Assembly (NCBI GenBank): GCA_028565635.1
Contig: JAOXYB010045836.1
Coordinates: forward strand, 1-45,454
Direction of reading: 5' to 3'
Origin: Phoronis ovalis
Lineage: Eukaryota > Phoronida > Phoronidae
Length of the DNA: 45,454 bases
Of this stretch, positions 1 to 13,100 are shown in pieces. Each line of letters starts with the position of its first letter. Positions within the stretch are counted from its first letter, which is position 1. The translations under genes were made by a program, and so were the position numbers. The notes beneath the pieces were generated by a model. The model saw nothing but the letters and a program-made list of their open reading frames with translations, was not told where the DNA came from and did not search any database.

Positions 1-386
1 TAAAGAAATAAAGAATAAAGACGAGTTATAGCGCCTCCTTTTATCGTACTGTTGCTGCAACATAACGGCAGCAACAACAAGCCTTAAAGCATTGTTGGTA
101 GTGAATCGCGCAAAGATTTGACTGTGTGAAATGAAGAACAACTGCAACTAGTACAATTATATGGATTCCCAAATTATATTATCATGATTATAATAATAGT
201 GTTTCTTTACTTAATATATCATCAGCCCAAATACTTCAATTATCACAATATCAGCAATTACTAGTAAAATTAATTAAAGTTTATTTTAAGCAGAAATTCA
301 TTTAAGTAATTTTAACATTTTGATTCATTATGTATCTGATCAGAATTTTATATAAAACTGTACTGGCTATTTTAAATATTACTTAC

Positions 387-1184
387 ATTTGATCAGCCTT
401 CTGGTAGCACTCAACAATAGGCAAAAACATCCAATCAGTTGGCAGGAGGAGCTCTTGTACATCAGAAGTTAAGAAATTATCTAGTTCGTGTGGAATAACC
501 ATTTTCTGAGACCTTTAGAGATGATGAGTACAAACATTATAAATGAAAATGACCTTCATTCTCTATATTAGTCACCAGTGATCTTCATCATGCAGTATTT
601 CCAAAATGCAAACAGTCACTTAGCATAGCAATTAATATACAAGAAGTACACCAAACTACAAAATTATTATAACAAATATTTTGTCTGAATCAGAAGAATT
701 GTGCCTGGATACAGATACACTTTGTTCAAGATAGATGGCGTGAATTCAAAAGCACCCCAGGAGGATACTTATCAATGCTATGCATTATATGGTAAATTTG
801 TTATATTAATTGTTTTTAACAAATAATGCATTAAAATAGTCAGTTTTACTCAAAAGATAATTATCAATCGCAAATGTATAATTCAATCTGCATAATCAAA
901 AACAAATTAAAGAAAACAAATGAAATTTTTTTATTTTCTTTGAATCAGATCTAAAAATATTGTATTTTGACTTGCTATACCTTGAACGATAAAGATATTT
1001 CTCTGCTCCTGCACATACTCTCATGAAGGTTGCTCTCACAAGTGCTAGATTTCGACAACAAGAATCCAATAACTTTGTTTTATTGATCTGCACCAAGCAG
1101 TGTGTGGGTGCTGTCATGTTATGCTGTTCTGACAATTTCAAAGCAGAGAGATCATGAGTGGCCACATTGTCTTTTGCACAACCA
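387..1184 (-). CDS. RPAP1: RPAP1 exons 20-21, last ones in the window
   Basis: Exon 1184-981 follows the 9.3-kb intron and reads PTHCLVQINKTKLLDSCCRN then LALVRATFMRVCAGAEKYL, in register with the vertebrate segment that precedes the LLPTDW motif. Exon 512-387 contains ELLLPTDWMFLPIVECYQKA, nearly identical to the human LLPTDWPFLPLI block. It ends in phase 2 (AT|GTAAGT), so the coding sequence continues to the left. The acceptors are TTTTCAG and CTCTAAAG. Confidence 0.92.
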
Positions 1185-4100
1185 CTGAAAACATCAAGTT
1201 AAACGAGTCTAGAGGATCATCACAATAACAGGGTAATATTTTTGTGATATGAACACAGTAAATGGGACAAAACCATATTTTATTGCATAAAAGATATAAA
1301 TATATATTGTTTTTTCTTAGGCAGTTAACTTTTAACAATTACTGTTAGCAGAAAGAATGATCATGTATAATATGCAAATAGTGTTCAAGTAACTGGGCAC
1401 TGTCGTGAAATAGTGTTCGAAAAATTAATTGTTTAAACGTTTTTGAGAACACTATTTCATGATAGTGCCCAGTTAGTTGAACACTATTTGTTTTAGTTCA
1501 TACTTTAAACAGGCAATTTGATTTTGATATATCAGTCGGTCATGCCTTAGACCCTAAAAGTCTTAACACATCGTTCCTCAACTAGCTTTGCATACAAAAT
1601 TGCCTGAACAATATCACTTCAGCGTGGGCAATAACACCCTTGTGTCTGTGATGAACGAAATCACTATCTGCAGTATAGTTGCAAGAAAAACTGTACATCT
1701 TTTGATCCATTTCAAAAGGTACTATTAATAGCTATTAATAGTAAATGTTGTAAAAATTTGGAAATATTTTATAGTGCAATTCAGGAAAAATTTTTAAAAA
1801 TTTTCAGTGTCTTGTAGCTGCATATAAAATTGCTTGAACAAATATCACTCCAGCGTAGGCAATAACACCCTCGTATCTTATATAACATGAATGTGGCACA
1901 CATCATGATGCCAGCTAATATAATGAAATAGTGTTCAGAAATACTGAATACTGATTGGCTAATACAACAAAAGTTTGAACTAATACATGTTGTTTTACAC
2001 TAATCTATTTGATAAGTCTACACAGTAAATAACTAACAACTATATCATTATTCTATTACACATGAACAGACCATGCAATTATGGATTATACTTGGTGGAG
2101 AGTTGACAGAACTCTGAACAATGCCTGTTTCAGAACTAAAACATTGCAAACAATGAGTATCGAAATTCTTTACTAATTAATTTCTCAGTTATTAAAGGTT
2201 TCAATGCAAAGAAATATTAATGAATAATGCATTTAATTTTGTTATATCAACTACAAATTTAAAAGTGCAAAAAGAGATTTTTCTTCATACTGTTAAGATG
2301 CAAATTGCTTCAAGCCCTTATAACAAATTTGGCATAAATTACAAAAATAACAGATATATAAAGAATTTTAAGTTATTTCAATAATTAAAGTGTTTTGATA
2401 AAAATAAGTAGTTGATAAAACATATAACCAAATTTAAAAAACTCAATTTTGGGATTCTCATTTCAGTTGTTGTTAAAAACATTATAAAGACACATAAGGT
2501 TCGTTGCATTTTTATCTAGGTGGCACTTATACAATTTTTGTGAATGTCATTGAACATTTATAAAATTTTATACCATTTACATAAAACTCTGGGGTGGGCA
2601 AATTATTAGGAAATGGGAAATAAACAAAAAAGTGACAAAATATTAGTAATCTTTTTTTTCCTAAAAGGGTGGTTGAATATTTCTAAATGTCAAACAAATG
2701 TTATATGGTAGCCCATTTGCAATATCACAAACAATTGCATGGTTTGATATAGAACTTGGCCTGAAATAATAGAGCAATACCTGCCTTCAACCTACTGTAA
2801 TTAATTAAAAGCAAATAAATCAAGTAATGCAATTTATAAATGGAGAACACCTATAGTAATTAAATTCAAATGGTACATGTAAGTTGCATGCATATATTAT
2901 GTGATAGATCTAGAAAAGCTTGAAATAATATTGTTCAAAGTAACATGCATGTTTATGATTACTGCATGCCCATCCATAGATCAGGCATGTATGTGAGTGT
3001 GTGTGTGTGTGTCTGCCTGCCTACGCCCCTTCCACACACACCATAATATGGTCCTGACTTTAAAAACTATAACCGATAGTGCCAACATTTTCAGTCAGTT
3101 ACACAATTGTCATACAGGGCTGATATTTAGTTTATTATTAATTAAACATTATAATTTATTTTTTAAATATTAAAACAAATATATTACATTTAATGTATTA
3201 GTTACTAAAGTCACCAGCAATATAAGTTTTCTATACCACAAACTGCATACTTATGGTAACTAAGATAATAATACAACAAATCACGTGACATCTTGTATAT
3301 ACAAAGCAATGATATATACGTAATGAGGTCAGGCACCTTGGAAATAAAGGTACATTACCAGACACCTTTCGCATATTATGCATTCCTAAATTGACTTTAT
3401 AAAGGTAAAGAAGACGAAACAAATTTCTGGAGCAAGAAGTAGAAATAGAAGATGTACTAGGTAATAATACAGTATGAATGATGTGGTTAGATATGTGAAC
3501 ATTTAGATAAAAATGCCCAGCAATAATGACATTTGGAAGTAAGTATTTTGTACAGTTAAAAACTATAATTTTTAATCTAGAGTGATCCTTGAAGTGAAGA
3601 ATGTAAATATTTACTAAGCATCTCTGGGTTGTTGTTATTATAACCATCTTCAAATAGCAGCCTAGAAATCTGACCTGAAGGCAGACAAACACGCTTCTAC
3701 ATTAAAATGATGATACAATTATATATAAAAGCAGATGCAAGTTAATTAAGGTTTCATAATTTTTGGAAAACTTTCTAATAATAAAGGTACATTTTTGAAA
3801 CTTGAAAAATGGCACAATCATTATAGCTCTCTATTTAGTAGAGATGCATTAGATACCAGTGACTTTGATGAGAACTTTCGTTATTAGTTATCAGGTTTTC
3901 TCTTTGAAGACTGATTTTGGACAACTGGCCATTGAAAATAATGAATCAATCTCTACTCTAAATACTACTGTAACACATGATGTAATTAAGAAGTTCAGTA
4001 ATCAGCAGTGCAAAAAATAATAAGGCTGTGGGGATTGACAATTAATATGCCAAATGAGATTCTTAAGAATGACCTGTTTGTAAAAATTCTAACATGTCTT

Positions 4101-7100
4101 TTTAATGCAATCTTTGATTCAGGAATTGTTCCAACAGTTTGGACCAAGTCTATTATCAAACCTATCCCAAAGAATGCAGAGAATGACTCTAGACTCCCTA
4201 TACATATCATGGAATTAGTTTGTTGTCTACAATAGATAAACTCTATTCCAGCCTTCTGATACTAGACTTGTAAAAAGAGTAAAATGATCTTTTAGTTGAC
4301 GAGCAGAACTGGCTTCGGTCCGTGAAACTAGAGCCTGTAGTGACCATATTTTTGTTCTGACTTCTGTGAAATAGAAATACAATGGCCAAAAAGTTGCCTA
4401 CTTATGTAGCTTTCGACCGCATCAATCAACAACTTCTCTTGTAAATGAATATTACAGGTAAAATGTTCCGATCTACTAAGAATATGCATTGAACCCTGTT
4501 GGCTATATAGATTTGGGCAATGGAAAGCTAAAACTAACTGGTATTCGATAGATTTAGGTGTCAAACAAGGGGACTGTTTAAGTTCCAAAACTGTTTTCTC
4601 TATTTCTGAATGATCTTGCTGTCGAAATCAAATACCTTGGTCTACGCTTGCCTTTAGACTAAGTTTAATCTTAATTAGCACTTTACTATACGCTGATGAC
4701 ATTACATTGTTAAGTGACAGTGACAAAAACTTGCAAATAATGATAACCACTGTACATAATTAAATAAATGCAATAAATGGAGAAAAAAGTGAATGTAGAG
4801 ACAACAAATGAGGTGCATTATAGACCAAGAAAAACAAGCTGACTGACTTCAAATTTCTCTATGGTAATCGGCTACTTGTTATAAAACAAAGATATAAATA
4901 ATATTTAGGTGTTATTCTGGAAGAGCACCTTGATTTCTGTCACCTCAGATGTTCTTGCAGAGACAGTGGGAAGAGCTGTCGGTGGAATTGTATCTAAATT
5001 TAAACAACTGAAAGGACTTGGTTATAAGATTTTCACTACACTTTTTGATGCCAGTGTTTCACCAATTTTAGATTACTGTGCAGGAATGTGGGGTTTCGGA
5101 AAACATTCCAAGTGTTATACTATTCAAAATAGAACACAGAGAGCATTTATGAATGTCCATCGATTTGCTCTGAACGCTGCTATTAATGATGACATGGCTT
5201 GGGCTGACTCTAGATTTTGGAACAGACTAGTCAAAATGAAGGACGGCCAGATTACAAAACAAGTCTTTCATTGGGACTAAACTCTGTTCTAGAAACTGGT
5301 CTTCAGAGCCAAAAAAAGACTCAATGAAATTGGGGTCGTCGAATACATTTGTACATAAATGCTGGTTTGACACTAATGTTAATTTTGATGTTTCTTATAA
5401 GAAATTATCCAATGCTTAGTCTGTACAGCTAAAGGATGTACCAAAGCTACGTACCTATAGATGATTTAAATCAAATTTCAACCAGAATTGTATGTGGAAT
5501 TTCCAATGGTCACTGAGGTCTCTCCTGGCACAAATAAGATCAGGTATTCTTCCTCTTCATATTGAGAATGGTAGATATTTAGGTCAACCAGAAAGTGATA
5601 GAGCATGTGAATTTTGTGATTCTGGAGCAGTAGAGAATGAGTTCTGTACCATTTTATTCTTGAATGTAACTTGTATGAAAAACCCAGGAGGGAACTGCTT
5701 GACCTATCTGCTGAAGTGTTTAACTTAAACTCTAATGAATTTTGTGATTTGCAAGATGATGAAATACTAGCTTTAATATTTTCTAAACAATGTACTACCA
5801 GAGCTTTAGCCAAATATGTCAGAACAGCTTACTTAACAAGAAGAGAAACTGTACAAATATGTATTCCCTATAATCACATGCATATTTAATAGTCTTGTAA
5901 GCCTTACTGAGGGTGGATGCAATTTGCATATTCATTCATTTATTCATAGAAGTTTGGCCCAGTAAATAACTTTGGTGTGGCCTAGTTAAACTTAAAAATC
6001 AATGTATATTACCCAAGTTGGATGCTTAAAATATTTTTTTCACACTCTGTAAAAAGGCTTTTTAGGACTTCGATGTATAAATTTAAGAGAAAAAAACAGC
6101 CTGTAGTGACTGATTCAGTTTTAAGGGTTTTTACCTGTTAAACAACTTGTCTTTTTGGTGTGGCCTAATTAATCTTTAGAATTAATTACCAAGTTGGATG
6201 TTTAAAACATGTTTGTTTTTCTCACTAGGTAAAAGGGGCTTTTGGGAATCAATATGGCAGAGCAAACCAACAGGATACATCCTATAATAGTAGACTGTTC
6301 AACTGATGAAGGGTTGGAAGATCTTATTGATAAAGTTTTAGAGATTATCAAAGAATCTACAGGGAGATTTACTTCAGAAGAACAAGAGTTTAAAACGCAT
6401 GCAAATAACAAGGCAACTGTGACAGATCTCAGCAAAACAGAGCTTGATCTGGCTGATAAACTCAGAGATCATGATGTAGATTTGGAGAGAGACTCTGATA
6501 TTATGAAAGATTTAGGTGTGGTTTATCATGAACAAGGAATTAATACTGGAGATGCTGATCATTTTATTAAAGCTTCGGCCCTTTATAATTCAGCACTTCT
6601 GAGAACATCAGAAATAGAAAAACAACATGATATCAAAACCCTTCTGATACAAAATGAAAAAGCTTTCTTGGAAACATTAGCCCTTGGACAGGTTCATAGT
6701 AATAAATTGCCATCAAAATTAACAAACACTTTTAAAGATGCTCTCTGCAGTTTAAGAGCAAAGATAAATGCAAAAACAGAAAGATTATGGCAACAGCTAA
6801 AACTGTATAATATTGACTGCGAAGATGCAGAAAGAATGCAGCAAGAAAGTAAGCTAATACATGACACCAAAGACCTCTGCACTGAGGCAGCAGAAGAGAT
6901 GAAACAATTTATTCGAGCTATTTTACAAGAGTGTTATCTCGTACTTGGTCCAGCACCACAGAAGTTTGCAACAGTTGGTTTAGGCTCGCTAGCCAGGAAA
7001 GAAATGACACCCTATTCGGATTTAGAATTTATAATCATAATCGAAACTGAAGACAGTGATAAACAATATTTTAGAAATCTAACAAACTTACTCCATTTAT

Positions 7101-10100
7101 TTGTGCTTAACCTTGGTGAAACGCCATTACCAGCAGTAGGTGTAAAAAGCTTAAATGACTTTGATAAGGCAAATGGAGATTGGTTTTATGACAAGGTAAC
7201 TTGTAATGGATTCTGTTTGGATGGATCAATGCCGTGGGCAAGCAAAACTCCCAGGGGACGCCCAGACAGGAAAAGTAAGAAAGGTATAGAGCTTATACAA
7301 ACACCCGCTAAAATGGCAAGCTTCACCAATTTTGAGTTTGCAATAAAAGAAGGATACCACCTAGCACAGATGATTAAAACATGTACATTAATAGATGGCA
7401 ATGAAGAGTTGTTTGAAAACTTTAAAAGCCTTTTAGTATGCCATAGCAGATGTATACCTGGCACTAATATAACTATTGAGAGCACATTAGGTATGATAGA
7501 GCTGGTCAAGGATTTATACAAGTACACAACAAGCCTTGATATGCATCAAGCAGACACTGATATTCAGATTCAAAATGTAAAGAAAGAAATATACAGGCTA
7601 CCAACTGTGATAGTGGACAGCCTTAAAGTAATTTACAATATGTGCCCTAGCACCTACTGGGAGCTACTGGATGAAATGACCCATAGAACATTGATGTCAA
7701 AAGATGCTTGTCATAATGTGATGGTTACTATATCTATTTCCATATTGTTAAGGTTAGTAACATATATAAGAAACCAAGGACAACAAGAATCATTGAGTTT
7801 CTTAAAACATTTTGCAGCAAATCAAGAGAAAAATGTGTCTGCAACCCATTTCTGTGAGACTGATGTACTAATTGTTAGATATTATTTCACCATGATACCC
7901 TTGACGAAAAATCTGATGAAATCATGTACATCAACGTTGGCTAGAATAGCATTCCCTGGAAGGACATTATTATCTGGTAATCAGAGTAGTACTCCTGACA
8001 TTCGAAACTTACTAGTAGAAGATGCACTGTATGATACAGATGATACAATGCAGGGTGGTATTTACTACAAGCTTCTTCAATATCAAAAGGCTATAAACTG
8101 TTTTCAAAAAGTGATCAAGAAAAGAGATGAAATAAGTGATGAAATGTATGTTATGGCAATTCATAAAATTTCATTTGTGTATGAAGATATAGGTGACTAT
8201 CATGAAGCACTGTTGTATGCTCAACAAGAATTGCAGGTGACAAAACAAATGCATGGCGATGGTGTCCATAGTGATATGGCTATGGCATTAAACAACATAG
8301 CAGTAAAATATATACATGTGCATGACTATTACAATGCACTGACACATTTTAAACAAGCATTAGAGATGAAGAAACAGATTTATGGTAATGATGCTAATCG
8401 GTCTGTAGCCAGCACATTAAACAACATAGCCGAAGCATTCAGGAATATAGGTTGTATTCCTATAGCACTAGAATATCACAAAGAGGCATTACAGATGAAG
8501 AAAGAGATTTATGGGGATGCTATTAATCTTGATGTGGCTACATCCTTAAACAACATAGCACTTGCATATGATGCAATATATGATTATCAAAATGCATTGA
8601 AATATCATCTAGAATCATTACAAATTAGAAAACAAATGTATCGCGACACTGCTCATACTGAATTAGCTATGTCATTAACTAACATAGCAGCAGTATATCA
8701 TAATATGCGTGATTATCAGAATGCACTCCAACATCATCTACAAGCGTTACAGATGAAATATCAGATTCATGGTAATATTGCTCACCCTGATATAGCCTTA
8801 GCATTAAGCAACATGGGATCATTATATCACGATATGGGTGATAATAAGAAGGCACTGGAACATCATAAGCAAGCATTACAGATGGACAAACAGATTCATG
8901 GTGATGTTGCTCATTCTGATATTGCCAATACATTAAGTAAAATAGCAACTGCTTATAAGTTCATGGGCGTCTATGACAAGGCATTGGAACATCACAAACA
9001 ATCATTAAAAATGAGAAAACAGATTCATGGTGATTGTGCTCACCCTAACATAGCCAATATTTTGCAAAACATAGCAATACTATATGACAAGATGAAACAT
9101 TACAAAAGTGCTCTGTCTTACGAATTAATGGCATTTCAGATGTTAATGCAGTTATACAGGGACAGTTCTCACCCTGATGTTATTCCCTCCTTAAACCATG
9201 CAATATCTTTATATGGAAGACTGATGTTACAGAAAATTCAAAAGTGAGGGTGTTCAAGCACAACCTAACATATTGGCTGATTTTTAATGGCAACGTCAAT
9301 TGCACTCACTCTCAGTGATAACTGTAACTAACTGTATTAGAAACTGATGTCAAAATAGGATATAGTTTAAGGCAATTTGCAATTATTATATTATTAGTGA
9401 ATATAACTCCGTCCAGTTGATACTCACTATGGTCCATTTATGAGACATCAACAATTAGAAACTTATAACACATTTGCAAAATTGGAACGTTCCTTATTAG
9501 TATGGCCTATTCAAATGTTACAAAATTTGGAGTACTATTTTTGAATTCGTTCAGGAAAACTAAATAGTGAACATAAGTTTAAAATATAGGAATAAAAATA
9601 TATGCAAACAGGTACATTCTTTTTTAATTGTTTTATTTTGTAATCTTTCAAAGATCACAAAGTGACCAATAAAACTTATTTACAGAACTCAAAGAATATA
9701 GAGCTTTTGGTGACAGTTGCTCATCACATTAGGTACTGGAGGGACGCCATGATATCCTCAAGATCATTGATTGAATTTTCAGAGGGTTGTGTCTCAAAGA
9801 TGGCCAGGGGTGCAGACACAGTATTTGAAGATTGACATCTCTGGGGTAGGCTATTGTTGACCTTAAAGATTAAATTTCGAAAATTGCTCAAAACATTCCA
9901 AAATGTTTGTATTGGGTTACTACAGACAGGTAATTTGGATGTCCTGTGAGGTTATTTAGGTGTTAAAATGTGACATCTTTTCAATTAATTTATAGAAGAA
10001 ATATGCTCAAGAACACTTGGTCTTATAGGCTTGTACTGTTGACTATTGGCATCCTGGGGATGGGAAAAGTTGACCTCGAGGTCGAAAGTCAAAATCTCAA

Positions 10101-13100
10101 AATTGCATAAAACGTTCAAAATTGAGGTTCTTGCATCATTTAGAGGTCATCCAGAGGTTGTGATGTCATTTTGAGGTAATTAGACCCAAATAAATAAATT
10201 CCTCAGTGTTGAGATCTTTTTATTGTCACTCAGTTGTTTACTAGGCTAATTGATTTTCCAGGCAGCTTTTATTAATTAGGAGTTTTGCTACAGGCAGCAA
10301 ATCTATTGATTTCGTTTTCTTCTCCCTCTTTTTCCTTTTTCCAATTTTTAGTAAGCTGTGTTTCAAAGATAGTAAGATGTACAAAAAAATGTTGCTGGGG
10401 TGGGCTATTAGAGGTCAGTTTATATAAAAGATCAAAAGCAGTTACCCTTGTTTATGCTAAAAGGCTATCATGGTATCTTTTGGTTTCTTGGATAAATCTT
10501 ATAAGATATACCTACATCATAAATTCTTGGTTGAATAAAACAGTGGACATGAGACTGTGGGCAAGATGCTCATCACCATGATGAAGTCGTGAGAACAGAC
10601 ACAGCGATAACTGGTGATATAACTGCCTGTCACAAAGAGGCTGGAATAATTCAAATGGAATTTTAATCAATTTTGCTAAAGTACTTTAAAAATCATATGT
10701 TCAATAAAAGGAGTGGAATACAAATAATGTGGATGAAATTCAATACACTGTGCATGCATTTCATTTCAATGTCATCCCATGTCAAAATTTACAATTTGTT
10801 TAAGTTTTAAGCAAATAAACATCTTATGTTATAGTAAAGGCAATAAGCTATGACAAAGGTGGATGGCAGGAAATACTGTCAGAAATCTAAATACCTTCAG
10901 AGAGGCTAGTTTTACCAACTGAAACTGCAGAGTATTTTCAATTTTAGTAAAGTGATTTGTTGCAAATGAACAGTGTTGTGGAGTGCAGATTCTTCGTATA
11001 TAACCAAGTAAGCCTGCTTCTTGGAACACCAAATTATATACCTGGAAATAAACAAACAATAAGTAAAGTCTAAGCTTGTAAAGTTTCAAAGTTATCAACA
11101 TTGCAAATTGTGGGTAAATCCACACTGAAGCAAGTAATTATTTTAATTAACTTTACTGTAATAAAATAGACATTTAGCAAGCACTTGTTCATTCTCACCA
11201 ACTAGTATAGCCTGAACTGGATACAATTGAGCGATCACAAGAAAAAAATGTTTTGGGCAAGAGTTTTATCCAAACATTATTGTAACAGTTTATCCTGCAG
11301 AGTGGTGATGAACACCTATCTACCAATACACAAAATACCAGTTAAAGAAATATAATAGCTGGCATTAGCAGTTATTTCTGTCAATCTATGCAAAATATTT
11401 CTGAACTTACTACTTTGATGCAATTTATGCACTGAAAACCAATTAGTCTATCATGGCATATTATACAAACACCAATGATAAATAGATTGACATTTTGCAT
11501 TTCTTTATTATACCTTATCTAGCAAACCCTTATGAAGCTTGGTGATAGCTACTAGCAGTTGGCACATTGCAGTGACAGCACTAAATGGTGAATGCTTTGA
11601 TAACATAGGCAACGCATCAATCTGCTCATCTTGATTGAGGCATGTGCAGCATAAAGACGGCAAGTTGGTTGGAATTTCTCTGGTAAATGGGGCTGCCTTA
11701 TGTAACAACATGGAATATTCACTGCAATACAAATTTACAATTTTTAAAAATTGATATAACTATTCATTTTGTTTTTCCAACATTTTATTTGGTCTAAAAA
11801 CTAGCTTTTCGTTTTTTCTTGAAAACTAACATGGAAAAGTGTGTAAAAATTCATTAAACAGGAAATCACTTGTTAACCCATTTGAGCTATATTATGTAAA
11901 TGGCATCTATGTACTATAACTAATAGGATTAGCAAACTAAGGGAGAGACATTTACACTGAGATTGCAAAAAATACCAAAGTTTATGGTATTATTACATAC
12001 TAGTAACAAAGTTCATAACTGTGATGGTCAATAGTTTATAATATGTTAGATACAGGTAACTGTGCTAGATATGACAGTGCATACTACCATACATGCATAT
12101 GCCTACACATAGACATAGAATATCATTAATTTGTAAAAATTAATGTCAAAACTGGGTATTTTAATTGTCTGAATAAAATGTAGAAAAGTGGCTTTAACCA
12201 CTGTAACCATAGATTGAATATATACCTTGGAAGTTCATATTTATACTCGTATACATAAGATATTTTTTCTAATAGATAAATATCTTACAGGAGTGATCCT
12301 GTTAGTGCTTTGAATGCTTGTGATTCCAGTACTGGTATAATAACAGAACTGCACAAGGACTCGATGTGTTGTAAACATTTTACAGGATCGTATCCAGGCT
12401 GGTTTATGGTCTTCAGATAATAACTAACAACAGTATTTGTGCTGGATACCAACATACAAAGATCAAATTTCTGAAAAATAATGAATATTTCACTGTCACA
12501 GAAAGAGACAAACCAGTGATTATTTTAACATGTTAACATGGTCTTTTAAGTCTGCAAGTGTTCCCCTTTCACTGAATCAAACATAAGGCAAACAGTAGTG
12601 TTGACTTTTCTGCTTAAAATGTTTTATAATTGGGAAATAATAACACATAAGAAATTACATTACCTTGAAGTGATAATTATTCATAAATTCTGTCCACCAT
12701 CTTGTCATACACATTTCTATTGGTTGAAGCAAACCAGTTACATGACTCCAGTTGACAGATGGGACTGGTAGACAATCTTGGCCACCACTTCAATTAAAGC
12801 ACATTTTATTGGCTAATGGTAAACCAGTTCTTGATAATTTCTGTACATGGTTAGATTGAAACTAATTTCCACAAATTGAACGTTAATTTTCTAAAATTTT
12901 ACACGCAATTAGACTAGTTTTTCCATTACAATACATTAGATGAATAATTATAATACTGAATTCTTGCATAATCTGACTTGATGCGCTGCACTAAAAAAAT
13001 GTATGTATCTACTAACAATTTTCATTTTAAGGACTATCGAACTATAATAAAGTTGCACTTATTTTTTACCATTGGTTTCAGAAAAATGACATACCTAGCT

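Noticed and set aside
1-386. Search for the next RPAP1 exon
   Set aside because: No stretch combined an acceptor, the right phase and family-like sequence; the remaining exons are presumed to lie left of the window.
3231-3692. 153-codon minus-strand frame, considered as a missing RPAP1 exon because another frame reads ISRLLFEDGY
   Set aside because: No donor there gives the phase needed by exon 1184-981, and the exon 10640-10516 fits both phase and sequence.
9731-9840. Minus-strand frame ending SINDLEDIMASLQYLM followed by stop and an AATAAA-like hexamer near 9633, resembling a last exon with an LD-like motif
   Set aside because: It lies inside degenerate repeat sequence whose phrases recur nearby, has no family match I can name, and the true next RPAP1 exon is clearly 10640-10516 followed by 1184-981.
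10285-10581. 98-codon plus-strand frame
   Set aside because: It overlaps a confirmed RPAP1 exon on the other strand and has no recognisable content.
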